64,000 nt of DNA from positions 248,001 to 312,000 of the forward strand of contig JAPQWV010000365.1 of assembly GCA_027422505.1 (NCBI GenBank), written 5' to 3'. The notes beneath the pieces were generated by a model that saw only the letters and a list, made by a program, of their open reading frames with translations, was not told the origin of the DNA and searched no databases. How positions within the stretch are numbered: position 1 is the first letter of the stretch; each line of letters begins with the position of its first letter. Both the position numbers and the translations under genes were made by a program. Positions 1-12,419 of the stretch are shown here, in pieces. The stretch comes from Craterostigma plantagineum (Eukaryota > Streptophyta > Magnoliopsida > Lamiales > Linderniaceae).

Positions 1-880
1 TTTGATGTTGATTCGTGGAAATTGTTCTTTCATTTGTTGGCTGGGTTTTAGTTTGCTCTTTAGGTTTCTGGTCTGTATAATTAATTGTAAATAGCTTGAT
101 TTCGATTATTATTTTGTATTATGAAATAACTATTGGTGTGTATGTATTGAATATTAAAATGGATGAATTGGCGAAATTGATAAGATTAAGTTTTTTGTCT
201 AAAATGCATATAATCTCCTCGTGGTTTCGTCGAAATGCACATGAATCCTCGTGGTTTTTTTAATGCACGGTACTCCCTCGTGGTTTTACAATTGGCCATT
301 TTTCAGTAGAACAAAGCCGCTATAAAACTAGTAATTTTAGCACACGTGTGTGCGAAAAAATATAAAGTAACTATTAGTTGATGATTTCAATAAATTATAT
401 ACTAAAAATAGAATGATGTGGTTATTATAAGTTTTAAGCTACCTGATTTAATAAGTTTTTTTTTAATAATTGATATACTAAAAATAGAATGAGGTGGTTA
501 TTATAATTTAATAGTTTTCTTTTTATTTTTTAATAGTAAGTAGAAAACGTTAATTGATCAATTTTGACAGTTTTTATCCTGCCTAGGTATAGATAGAAAA
601 ACCGGAACTCGAAAAAGTTAATTTACTAAATATTAATTCAACTGCTTTAATAAACTTAATTGTAATAGTGACCATTTAGTAGTAAATAATTGTACTAGTA
701 ATATTTTAGTAATAAATTAATTGTAATAGTTGATATTTTAGTAGTTGAGTTGAGATTGAGACGAAGTGAAGTGAATTGCTTTTGTTTTTCGGCAGAAAAC
801 TAGCCGTTACAGCGGCGCAACGTTCGTTTTAAAATTATTCTCACGTTTCCTATTTAGGTATAACGTCTATTTGGTGCCCA
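1..880. other. Intergenic / upstream region of the E2 gene
   Basis: No gene is visible. Positions 217, 247 and 276 each start the phrase CCTCGTGGTTT, a degenerate tandem unit of about 30 bp. A 33-bp segment at 398-430 recurs at 474-506 with one mismatch. The stretch nearest the gene (about 780-880) is less AT-rich and holds a mitotic-type AACGG core on the minus strand. The transcription start of the downstream gene probably lies near 860-890, judged only from the pyrimidine-rich leader that follows. Confidence 0.5.
802..810 (-). promoter_or_regulatory. MSA-like (AACGG core) element upstream of UBC19/20 homologue
   Basis: The plus strand reads AGCCGTTAC, so the minus strand reads GTAACGGCT, which contains the AACGG core of the plant M-phase-specific activator (MSA) element bound by three-repeat MYB proteins. 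It sits about 250 bp before the start codon of a UBC19/20-type E2, a family whose Arabidopsis members are reported to be linked to dividing cells. A pentamer core is common by chance, so this is a suggestion only. Confidence 0.35.
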
Positions 881-1055
881 TTCAATTCAATTGATTCTTC
901 TTCTCTCTTTCTCTTTCAATCAAGAAGGAGAGAGTTCTTTGATTTCACCTCAGCATTTCAACAACTGCCCTCTTCTTCTTGATATCTTTCGAATTTCAGA
1001 AAAAATTCAGACTTTCTCTAGAATAATTTTCAAACTGGTAAACAGCGATCGATCA

Positions 1056-2275
1056 ATGGCCACCGCAAACAACAGCAGCGCCTACCGTCAAGATACCAAC
1101 CCAAACACTCCCTCCGCCGCCGTCGTGACGTCATCGAAGCAGTCTCTACCACCTGCGAAATCAGTTGACACCCAATCTGTTTCGAGGAGGTACGCACTGA
1201 TTTAATGTTCCATTAAAGCTTTAAAATCGTGTTCAATTTGGATCTTGTCCGCTTATGATGGGTCTTAAATTGGAACTTTGATCTCTGTTAGACTTCGATT
1301 AGGGTTCTTCCCCTTGAGGGTTTTTACATTGTATTACTGTAAATTTTTCCCAATTCGTCCCTGAATTTCCTTACCTATGATGATGAATGTGCCATCTAAT
1401 TCCTTCAACCCCATTTACTTTTGGAAAAACAGGTTGCAGTCAGAGCTCATGGCCCTTATGGTTAGGACTACATACTCAATTACTCACTGTTTTTTTTTTC
1501 TTCTTCTTCTTCTTCTTCTTCTTCTTCCTTGAGATGTTGTAATCACTGTATATGAACTTTGAATATACTGTTTCAGATGGGAGGTGATGCTGGAGTATCG
1601 GCATTTCCCGAGGAAGACAACATATTGTGCTGGAAAGGAACAATCACTGGTAGTAAAGACACTGTGTTCGAAGGAACCGAATACAAATTATCGCTTTCTT
1701 TTCCCTCGGATTACCCATTTAAACCTCCAAAGGTTAAGTTTGAGACCGCTTGTTTCCATCCCAACGTCGATGTTTATGGGAACATTTGCTTGGACATACT
1801 GCAGGTCTGTGAAAAGAAAATTCACGCATCTTATTTGTATGTATGTCTGCATATTATAGCAAAGCATATGCTGTTTTCTTTGATCTTCTACGAACAGGAT
1901 AAGTGGTCTTCCGCTTATGATGTGAGAACAATCCTAATTTCTATTCAGAGTTTGTTGGGAGGTAAGCTTATTCTTGAGCTCTTCATAATCATCGCTCGCC
2001 ATGATATGTATCGTTGTATCGATTTTGTTTGCTGTTTGTTTTTTCATTAGAGCCAAACATAAGCTCTCCCCTCAATGGGCAAGCTGCTGCACTTTGGAGC
2101 AACCAAGAAGGTGAGAAATCACTAAAGAAACATTCATTTCTGCATTCTAAGTTAATAATTGCATGTTATCTGAAGAGTGTTTCGTTTTTCTCTTGCTTCG
2201 TTTTTGAATGTTGCAGAGTATAGGAAGATGGTGGAGAAGATGTATAAGCCAGCTGCTGCTGCTGCTGCTTCATAA
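1056..2275 (+). CDS. UBC19: Ubiquitin-conjugating enzyme E2, UBC19/UBC20 (UBE2C) type
   Basis: Predicted 190-residue E2 that would accept ubiquitin from E1 and work with the anaphase-promoting complex on mitotic substrates (role known for the family). Six exons: 1056-1189, 1433-1460, 1577-1804, 1898-1961, 2051-2110, 2217-2275, all with GT-AG introns. Residues 1-45 are a Ser/Pro/Ala-rich N-terminal extension ending in [14 protein letters not shown], as in UBC19/20. The UBC fold follows, with the HPN motif at 115-117 and catalytic Cys125 in the context NICLDIL. The C-terminus ends in a run of alanines coded by GCT repeats. The start at 1056 gives the family's usual N-terminus; an in-frame upstream TTG-started frame was ignored. 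Intron 2 carries a TTC microsatellite. Identification is firm; choice between UBC19 and UBC20 is not possible. Confidence 0.95.
1499..1527 (+). repeat. (TTC)n microsatellite in intron 2 of the E2 gene
   Basis: A run of CTT/TTC trinucleotides follows a poly-T tract just before exon 3. It lies wholly in the intron and is probably length-polymorphic. Confidence 0.9.
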
Positions 2276-3630
2276 GAAGTTCAATTGCTTTTTACTTTGT
2301 ATTGCTGTTCTTTTTCCTTTCTCTTGCCAATCTATGTGAGGTGCAATTGCACTTTCTATTACTGTTTAGCTAAAGGTGAACTTTTGATTCTTTCTAAAAT
2401 TTCAATCCATACGACAAAATCAAGTGTTGTTTCCGCATTCTCCAGTTCGCGCTGCAATAACAAAGAATTGTCTTTAGATCTTCTCCAACTATGATCCAAA
2501 AAAAATCTTCTCCAACTATGAACCAAAAAAGAAAAAAAGAGTAAAAACACTCTAATCGAACAAATAATGAAGGAAGAAATACTTTTTGAGCAGTCAAAAC
2601 TATATATGCATCGAAATATCTTATCAACCGAAAAAAAAAAAAGCAACCATTTCTACCAAATATGAGGAATTAGTAAGCAAGGAGAAATGTTCCGTTCAGA
2701 AGCAAACAACACATCCTCTCGATGCGCATTACAGCTACTTTAAGCTTGATTGAACATGCCATACAATATTAGGTAGGAATCTCAGGACTCCATTAATTAT
2801 TTGTGTAAAACATGAGCAGTTACTGAATCCTGATATGCCATGTATATGGTTCAAAGAGCAAAGGTTTGCCAATAACGCATTTGGTCGTATATCAGTTAAA
2901 TCAAAATTGAAAAACTAACCATGACGTGACAAAAACAACCACATATTCACTCTTGCAGCAACATTCAGGTGTCAATACTTGCTTGAGCCAAGATACTTGA
3001 GCTACCATCTGTACAAAAGCATTAGTATTTGATAAGAAATTCAAACACATACGAAGGATTCACAGAGCCGCCAAACAGAAAAACAAATACCTGATTACTG
3101 CCTAAGGGCCACTCGTTATACACCACTCTTCAGCAGGGGGCCCATCAACACAAATAGGTTCAAATGTGGGTTGCAGATAACAAAGTACCATGAATCACAA
3201 TGTCAAATATTTAGGTAGAAGCCAAACTATTTCTGCCCAGACGCATGTTTCGAGATGCCAAGGGAAACAATGGGATATTGCTTTTAAACTACAACTATCA
3301 GGAAGGAACACCAGAAAATGCATCCTACCGTTTTAGATTATGTATAAGGTAAAACCAAATTAACTGTTTTTTTCAGCTAATTTTCGAGTTTCATAAATTG
3401 TTCACCGAACTATGGTATTTGAATTAGAAAAACGCCTAACATAAGTATGCAACTATGAGTCTAATCAATTTTGCTACTCTCCAAACCCAACAAATCACCT
3501 AAAATAAAACCTCAGATGGGTAAGTAAAGAAACACATCTCTTACTACATATTCCTAGAATAATGTTCCCAGTTAATCCAATGTCTTCTTTTTCCGAACTT
3601 CGACGACAGACATCACCCAGAAAGATGATG
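2276..3630. other. Region between two convergent genes
   Basis: Contains the 3' UTR of the E2 gene on its left and probably the 3' UTR of the PHD-finger gene on its right. No further coding exon could be joined: a short minus-strand reading frame around 3115-3180 looks coding-like, but an in-frame stop precedes it with no AG acceptor between, so it was not added. Two ten-base TCTCCAACTATG copies occur at 2481-2520. Confidence 0.5.
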
Positions 3631-6600
3631 TCATTCAGCATTAGACTTGTCCTCCGAAACTATTTCATTATTATTGCTTCCATTCAGCGGATGATGAGGA
3701 CATACAGGAGGACTCTTATCGAGGCACTTGTGGCACTTAAAGCCCGATAAAATTTCAATTTTATCAGCTGCAAGTTCTAAAGCATCCCCATGAAACCATG
3801 CTGCAATATACAAGAAATTTATAAGATATTTCAAATATAAAACTTCACTTGAAAGGAAACTTGTAATTAGCAACCAAAAGAAAGTTTGCATTTATAGCTA
3901 GCTATGCAACAAATAATCTCACCCATAAGCCACAATTGAATTATAATCTACTTGAAATCATCGAACTCTACTAAACACATTTCTTGAATAATGGAGGAAA
4001 CACTAGCAAAATATTAACGCAACGTAATCATGGACTCCGTTAATGAAAAAAACAGAGAACAAGAAAAAAATTACCTCCACAAGTTTCGCAGCCCACATAA
4101 ATCGAATCAGACATAGGTTCCAATTCACTGCAAATGCTACATTTTGGTTTATCACTGAACGAGCTAACCTCACCAGGGAAGACAATGAGCTTCCTATGCC
4201 TGAATTGTGTAACTTCTACATCGTCCTCTCTCCTTGACAACTTAAGACCATTGAGCCAGTAACTATTGTTTTCACTCATTTTTCTCTTCCTCTTTGGCAA
4301 ACTAGCACTTTGAGGCTTCGTAGGCTTTTCAGGATTAAAACTAGCACTTTGAGGCTTCTTAGGCTTTTCAGGATTATACCTTTTTGTCCTCTTTTGTTTC
4401 CCTGTCTTTGTACTCCGAAAAGAAAGCTTTATTTTGCGCTCAGCATTCCTAGCAGACCGTCTCAGGGGTATAACAACTGAAGAAACTTCCTTCTTGCTTT
4501 TGGCTTTCAATTGTTTTCTATTTTTCCTTACTTTTTTTCCTTTTACCGAGAGTAAAGACATCAACTTTTTTGATGTGTCTTTAAGTTTTCCGTTCTTCGA
4601 ACCAGCTTTCACAAAATATCCACCTTCACACTTATGACAACTGTATGTACATTCTGTAGCGGTGGATCCCGAGTATTTCCGAGCATGCCTTTTATGAAAG
4701 AATTCTGAAGATAAAATGGAACAGAATGAATAAGCAGATATGTAAACATAACTTGTACGGTGTTGAGATGATCCATGCACGAAGTTATTAAATAGACCCT
4801 CAACATTTCCAGTAGAAACCTAGAAAAAAAATTGATGTAAAAATATTTAATCAACTGCTTACTGCAGGGACTTCTATCATCAAGACAAATTACATACCGA
4901 CGAACTAATGGCTTAAATAATTAAGATATTAACATATTAAACACAGCTTCTTGAGCTCCTACAAGTATATAGGCATGAATGAAGGAAATGATTAATACAA
5001 ATGGACAGAGTAAATAAGTCAGCATCGACGAGAAATCAGAAATTAAATTCCATATAAACCAGAGGAGTTTACCTTTGCAATACTGGCATCTAACTGCTTC
5101 CCTGCAACCAATATAGAGGAAAATGAGCAATGGCAGAATAAATTTGGGAATGAATACAGATACAATAGAAAAACCCGTGAAAACATATCTCACTAAAATA
5201 AAACAAACACTAACATCATTAACAGCCTTACATACAAACCAGAACAAATATTGAATGCAGTGAAAAATCAGTATAATAATGCAGCTTTTTGAGGAAATCC
5301 AACATTTCTTGTTTCTTGAAAGAATGTGTACAATATTCGATACTGTAGTAACAGAACAGTTGGATGCAGAATGTTCCACAATAAAGCACGTGGAGTGCCA
5401 TCCAATTTTGAGGAAAGTCGACGACTGATTATCCAAATTACTGATGCTAATAAACATACCTGATAAGCACATCCTTGTGGCAGTGTGCGCATCGGTAATT
5501 ATCTGATCTCTCCGCTCTTGCAAAAAGGTAGTCAAATCCTTTTTTCGCCACAGAAGTTTTCACGACACTAACACTCTCATAAAGTTCTGAAGGATTCAAC
5601 TTATTGGATTTCCTTGCAATTTGCTTCTCTTCATAAGCTTTCAGAAGATACAATGGAACATACGACTCTTCCAGCCAAAACTTCTTCTTCTCACCAGACA
5701 GATCCCCAAATATGGTTCCATGCCGCGTAACAACATCTGGGATGAACCTTCTCTTGCCAAAATCAAGAAGGTACTTCACCAGCGAACCTTCAGAGGACTT
5801 GCGACGAATTGTGGCCTTCTTGAAAGATCGATCAGCTCTTATTGATTCCTTTTCCATCTTGAACTGCATATTTGGGTTGCCAAACTCATCCCACTTGATG
5901 TTTGCATCAAGCTCTCGAACCTGCAAAGAACAAATTTATGGTAATGAATGAGTAGATGCTTCCATTATCTATATCCCCTTGACATTTGATACTGTAAGAG
6001 TGGCTGTCAACGGCATGGCTCAAAAAATGGCTGCGTTATAAAATGACAATTTTACATTTATACATATGTTTGCGCTTATAATGTATATCATGATATTTTT
6101 ATATGTGATATATACGCCTAGTTTTACTAGGGCATGCGCTTTAGCTGTTCCTGAAGTTAATTTGTGAAACACCAATTTGAAGATAAACATTGTCAGGTCA
6201 AACGACTAGAATTCGTTACACAAGCTCTAATTATTACAACTTTACATAATTACTTTACTTTGCTGCGTATGATAAAATTCCAGTCTGATTGTACACAAGT
6301 TAGATAGAACCAGAAATAGGTTGATAAAAATCAAATTTTAAGGAGATCCATATTTTAACGGGATTGGACCGCTCTAAGCATGCACAAATATCAATCGCCG
6401 TAAATAAAGAAAAGAGACGTACCTGAAGTGCAAGCTGATCAATGCCGCTCGATGTTTCAACGGCAGCTTTCCAGGCGTCACGTCTGGTTCTCTTGGCATG
6501 TTCTCCATTTTCGGGGTATAATATCCCGGGTATCTTCTTGCTCCCACCTAGGAAACAGTTTTGGAATTCTACTATTAGACTTTTCATGTTAAAATATCTG

Positions 6601-9600
6601 AACATATTTGATAAATATATAATCATATTTAGATTCGCTTTTTTAAAGCTAGAGATTTGCATGTATTAAAACTTAAATTAATTTCATTGTAATTCAGTAC
6701 CAATATCAAGAAAGTAGACCTTATTCAATGAACATTTTCGGCCATCCATTATTTTCTAAATTACAATTACAATATTTAGTTCATAAACAAATAAAAACAC
6801 AGACCTTGTCGTGCAGCTTTCAAAGCCAAAGACCGCGGCAAAACCTTCCAGTTGAAGAGCCTACGAGAACACTTCCCACCCCTCCACCACAGTAAGCTCA
6901 GTCCAGTTGAACCTTTCGCAGATGGACCAGTTCCCGTGTCAAAGGACTTTGCGCTTTTCCTAGCACTTCCACGCTTTACAGATGGGTGCGCAGTATTTCG
7001 GATGATAAGCGCAGCAGATCCCATTGAAGAAACAGAATCCACGTGTTTCCCCCAATCAGTAGAAAATGCCAGGTGGTGCAAGTTTGACTCAAGCTGGTTC
7101 ATTGAAAAGAACAGACAGGATGACACATCCTTTTGATAAAATTTATATCTACACAACAGTAAGAAACAAAGATCCAGTTGTCCTAATTACTGAAGTATCC
7201 TCAGTAATTTATATCATCACTCGCAGTTCATAAACTATGTTCAAAACTAATGAGTCTATCTCCACTGTCCTTAAGGGACCAGGTAAGGAAATAAATTACC
7301 TTAACTACCGCATTGAATAATTAGGTGCACAAAATATCCATATTGAGTTTCAGGCATTACTACGAGGCATAATTCCGTTGGAAATTAACAGCATCCTACA
7401 TGCATTCCAGTTTTAGTATAGTTCGACTACAGTACTTTAGATTGACCGACTTACCAAGACACCATTTGCACATGGTGAAATGAACCATAGCTGAAAATTA
7501 AAAAAATAAAAGCACAGTTCCATGCATTAATAAGACATAACAATTCCTTCGGAATTTTAACATTAAATCTACCTAACTGAACAACTAATTATAGCCCAAT
7601 TATTTGAAAGAGTCTAATTTCCCGGCACCACCAACATATCATAACTGCACAAATTTCCAAAATAGAGAATCCAAGACAGAAGCGCTACCTTGAGCAGAAA
7701 TTCTTTGAAAGTGGCCAATTTGCCAGCACCAATCACATCTTTTCGCCACAGCATGGAATAGCGGGGATCTAACCAGGGGCCCGCCAGAAGACCCTGAAGT
7801 CGCTCTTCCATGCACAAGAGATGGCACATCACATCAGCGAGATGGTTTCTCCATCGCGGTTCCTTGCAGATCCCCAGTTGCACAGATGCAAACTTTTCAA
7901 CAGAACGAAAAGAACCACTCATCTTGAATACGCAATCCTTTTCTGTTTCGGGGAATCTGCAGTAAAAGCACCATCCACACTTTTCTTTCTCGGGATTAGC
8001 ATCTGAATTGCGTACACTTGCCCAAGAAAACTCAGTGAATCTATTGGAGGCCACCTTAATCTGGCCAGCTAAGATATCTTCTACGGTCTGAAGGTCATCT
8101 TTTGAGTTCTTAGCACTGGAAGTGAACTGCTCATAGTATGATGATGCCGTCCAAGCACATCTGTAACAGTTAACATACTCCATCTTGTTGGACACTTGTA
8201 ATGATAATCCTCCAATGTTGTGCGCATCTTGGGCATGGCTGCTTGAGTCATTAATCCCTTTTTCAGAAACTGGGACATCAGAAGTTTTAGTCAAAGACAA
8301 GTAATCAGTCTTGACGAAACTCTGAGTTACTTCAGCTGACCCTTCAGAACTTGCTAAATGATTGTCAGCCTTGATTTCAATGTTCGCGTCAAGCGCTCCA
8401 GTTGTTTGTTGAGCATTTTCAATTTCTGATGTCACCATAGACTTATCATCAGATCTTTTCTCAGTAAAGACTTCCTTTTTGTCTCGCTCATGACTTGCTT
8501 TGTGCAATTGCCACTTTTGGGGGAAAGCTGACATCCCAGAATACGACCACGTGTCCAGATCACTTCGGTGACCACCGACTTCATTCCAGTGCTTAGAGAT
8601 TGCACTAATTATTTCAGAGTATATCGAGGGTGACGTGTCTAGAGCACTGATAACAAGGTGCAAATCGTCCCTATTATAGAACCAATAGGAATGTTGGTCG
8701 TTAGACAATTCCAATCTGCAAGAAAACAACAATAAAGTAAATAATCATCCAAGAACAAATTCTGAGCGGTAACATTAATTAGGAAAATTTCTATATACGA
8801 CAAAAATATACCGCCGTAGCATTCTAACATAAAAGGAATTTATTTGGTTGGTATCGAGTTTCTTAGAAACTGGAGGTATCGGCAAATTAAGCGTTTCTTT
8901 TGTACGGCCTGATTCAGGGCATATGTGGATGCATTCGGATTGAAAATGAGTATATTATTAAAACTGATAAGCTATTAAAAGCTACAGAACATTCACAAAG
9001 ATATCGAAGAATGAACAGACCATTTAACCATCAATAACATAGCTCCATAAATCATCATGTAATGTGTTTGATTCAGACGCATTGCAGATTAGTACAGGTT
9101 TTTTCTGTAACACCCCAGTCCTTTTAAACAGTAAAATTTTTATCATCCTAATCGAATAAGTGACGAGCATTCACTTACTTCCAAGACAAGTCGGCACAGT
9201 AAGTAAAATGAGTCATCCATTAAACAACAAATTTTCAAGTAGTTAGTGTTTTATTAGCTTTATAAATGAGGAACTTACACCAACAAGTAACCACAGCTTT
9301 TATAAAACCTTCGTCCATAAGGATCTGCCGGCCCCAACAATTCTGCTCCACAATATGTCGTCCCGATTTTCATCCAAGGCTTATCCTTCACAATACAGCA
9401 TTCAGGGCAATACCATTTGCCTTCAGGCAACTTGCTGCTGATGACTCCTACACACCTCGAATGGTATGCTGCAGGGCAACCATCACAGCATATTAAATCT
9501 CCATCATTCTTGCACAGAATGCAATCATCAGAATTCCCATCTGCAGGCTCCTCAACAACCTCCTTGGTGAGGTCATAAGAAGTAGAAGCATCTGTACAAG

Positions 9601-11382
9601 ATTTCCTTCTCCTTGAACTATCTGATTTCACTCTACGACTGCGCTGCTCTGCAGCCAGCTTCCTGTCACGTATCTCTGAGATAAAGGGTTCGGCTTCAAC
9701 CAAGTCGTCACAAAGATGCTGCAGAATCTCAACCTTTACAGGAACCGGCAGTGTGTAGTAATTATACTGATAAATCTTCAATTGGGAGATATCCAGACCA
9801 GGGATATATCCAGGGCTATGCACTATCAGATATTCAACCATAAACATTGGCCAGGTGATCAAATCAAGAAAATCCCAGTTCAGCGACCTAGACAACAATG
9901 CCAATAATGAGAAAAATATATGGAATACTGGAAATATACACTGGAGTACCTTAGACATTCATATGCCGATGCTGAACCTTCGCCCGAAAGAAATTCCAAG
10001 CGTTTCCTCAATGCTCTTAACAAAGAAACACTAATAGAATCTAAGAGCAATGTTGAGTCATTAGATTTAACAGACAACACAAAATCATCCAGCTCAAAGG
10101 GGCTTAAGAACAACAAAGTGCTGAATGATCTTAAAAAGGAATAAACAGAAACAAGATCGAACATCGGAACTCCAGAGAGATCCAAATGTCTAGAAGAAGG
10201 TGGCAAGTCCACCTTTGGTGGAAGGATATCATTTAAAAGAGAATACTTTTTACGAAATTCAGTCACTGGAATCTTTTCACTGGACGGAGCACTGATTGAT
10301 GGGGAAAGAAACTGAATATTAGATTCGTCATTCAACTCTGCCTCACTAGAAATTTGATCTTCAGATGAAAACTTGGTCCTTTTTGCTCTACGGGCACTCC
10401 TTCTCAGTCCAGTCTCAGGTGTAGCTAATGTTTGATCGTCGGACACTATCACTTTTCTCTTTCTACCCCTTCTTACACTCGATATGCTCTCCGAATTTCC
10501 ATTCTCTATACAAGCCAAGTCACATCCGCGGTTATTCACCATGGTCTCTTCTCTACCTTCTAACGCCAACTCTGCAACCCCACTTTCAACATCCATGTTT
10601 ACAACAGTCTCTGGTGTGGCCAATTGGACATTACCACCCAGTGAATTCTTTCTCTTCTTACCTCTTCTTCTCTTCTCCACCTTTACTATAGTTACTTCTT
10701 CACAATTATCAACCACACAAACCGAATCCTTTAACGCCCCATCTTCTCTAATATCGACACCCGACAACATATCCCCTTTCTCATCATCCGAATCTACTAA
10801 AATTACATCACTGCTTTGACAGAACTCATCCACCCCAGATGGTCCCTCACAACAATCCGAAGAACCCCTGTTTCCAATTTCCATCAACCCTAAATTCAAA
10901 TCAAAGCACCGCCCACTACTCTCGCCTCGAGAAACCCCAAAATCATCCTCGTTAACATACAAATTCAAGTCAATAATTCCCTTCTTCTCACCCGCGCCAC
11001 AAAACCCACCGTCCTCAGCCAGCACGGAGTTCACACCCTCATTCAAATCCAAACCACCCATCCCAATCCTACTCCCATCACGGTGATCATTCGAGCAATC
11101 AGCTACCTCTTCGTTCAAATCAATCTCCGCATTCAAATCCAAGTCAAACTTCACTTCCCTACCCGCCAAACCACTAGAATTCCCAGCTACCTCGCACCTT
11201 CGATCGACGATTGGCTCTAAAATCAAAGACAGCTGAGACAAATCCAACAACTCGGACCCTCTGCAGCCGCCCTCGTACGCAACCGCGAACAGACCCGTCG
11301 ATGAATCGAACGATTCAACCGAGCCATACAATGTACCGCCCAACACCTCCCTCTTAATCCTTCTCCCCACGTGGTGCTCCAT
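3631..11382 (-). CDS. DDT-domain, multi-PHD-finger nuclear protein (PTM-like)
   Basis: Predicted 1590-residue chromatin-associated protein, nine exons read from high to low coordinate: 11382-9950, 9887-9279, 8715-7689, 7093-6805, 6547-6423, 5920-5460, 5101-5073, 4704-4075, 3800-3631. Residues 1-60 resemble the N-terminal module GTLYGSVESFDSSTGLF of plant DDT/PHD proteins. Residues about 60-180 hold several DLN motifs. A basic region follows, then the DDT domain (about 400-460), a canonical PHD finger (about 597-641, CILCKNDGDLICCDGCPAAY), a long middle region, a zinc-binding module split over exons 6-8 (CAHCHKD, CQYCKEFFHKRH, CTYSCHKC) and a last PHD (CSICSE, CETCGAWFHGD, CHKC) near 1510-1560. 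The start at 11382 (MEHHVGRRIK) is preferred over an upstream in-frame ATG because family members begin there. It resembles Arabidopsis PTM (AT5G35210) and its paralogues; no membrane segment is visible, so the chloroplast-envelope role of PTM should not be assumed. Confidence 0.85.
4303..4380 (-). repeat. Tandem 39-bp coding duplication in the PHD gene
   Basis: Two near-identical 39-bp units encode adjacent copies of a 13-residue Lys/Pro-rich motif (NPEKPKKPQSAS and NPEKPTKPQSAS) in exon 8, just before a basic PKRKRK stretch. The duplication keeps the frame. Confidence 0.85.
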
Positions 11383-12419
11383 CCACACAAGAAAAAAAAT
11401 GAGAAACGCAAAAAAGAAATCGTAACAATAAAATGAAGAAAACAAATTCTAAGCTTGAAGCAAAGAATTTGGAATCCCCTGACAGCAGAGAGAGATCTTC
11501 GGGTATTTTTTATTTTATTTATTTTATTTTTCTGGGGGTTTTCTTCGTTTCTCTCTCTCTCTCTAGAAATGGGGTTTGGCAGAGAAAAGTAAAGTTGGGC
11601 TGTGCTGATTGTGTGAAGAGTGTGGGGACGACTCAATATGAATCAGATGAGACTTGAGAACAACAATGTTTTCGATTTTTTATTTCTATTTACTTATTCA
11701 TTTTCATTTAATGATTTTTTTATTGCTTAGATTTTAGGAGGTGGAGTACAAGTAACGAGGCATAAGGTACTTCACTTATTGGATGAGTCAAAGTGACGAC
11801 TCGACGCCTACTTTCCTTTTTTTTTTTTCCTATTATTTTCTTTTCCTTTCATAATCTGATAATCAAAATCAAAATTCTCATAGTCAATAATAAGTTCAAA
11901 TCAAACAAGAACTGAAAGTAACTCAGAGAATTATAGATTCAACTCAAAGTGAACTTAGTCCGACAACATTCAGAGGACAAAGTACAAACGTTTTTATGAT
12001 ATTAAAATATGCCACAATATTATTCATAAATGTGGGGTTCAAATTTAACTGGAACGTTGACTACCCATGCTGAATGAAAATTGAGAAAATTTCAAGAATC
12101 CATAAATACAACGCATGCCAACATCATGTTTAAGTCAAATACATCAAACTAAAAAAGAAAGGTCTAAATAGGTATAGTTTGGGCCAAAATAATTGGGCTT
12201 ATTATTGGGCTTCTTATTGGGCCACTTATTTCCAAGCCCAGCTCAACAAAATATTCAAATCAAATCATATCATCAAGAAATTAACATGCACAACACTACT
12301 TCAAGTTCAAACAAAGCAACGAATCAAATACAAAGCTATAACAGATCATCGCTCTATCAAAGTCAAATCCTAAAAAAAACAGAGCAAATCGAAAAGCCAC
12401 CAAGCACACAAAAAAGCAA
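11383..12419. other. Promoter/leader of the PHD gene and 3' flank of SCL3
   Basis: The region up to about 11640 is probably the 5' leader of the PHD gene, with a CT-rich stretch at 11550-11566. Farther left to right it is AT-rich and without coding signal. Five TGGGCC/TGGGCT (site II-like) motifs crowd into 12180-12240. The last 150 bp before 12420 should include the SCL3 3' UTR. Confidence 0.5.
12180..12240. promoter_or_regulatory. Cluster of site II-like TGGGCC/T motifs
   Basis: TGGGCC at 12180-12185, TGGGCT at 12194-12199 and 12206-12211, TGGGCC at 12218-12223, and the complement AGCCCA at 12235-12240. Site II elements are TCP-bound motifs known from promoters of ribosomal and proliferation genes. 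The cluster is about 800 bp from the PHD gene start and inside the 3' side of SCL3, so it could equally be a transposon-derived repeat. Confidence 0.35.

Noticed and set aside
3115..3190. Possible extra 3' exon of the PHD gene on the minus strand
   Set aside because: The reading frame looks coding-like, but a TGA precedes it and no AG acceptor lies between; the exon at 3800-3631 already ends the protein.
4780..4820. Extra exon of the PHD gene after exon 7
   Set aside because: It needs another reading phase and would hit a stop; joining exon 7 to 4704 keeps frame and rebuilds the expected CKEFFHKRH zinc module.
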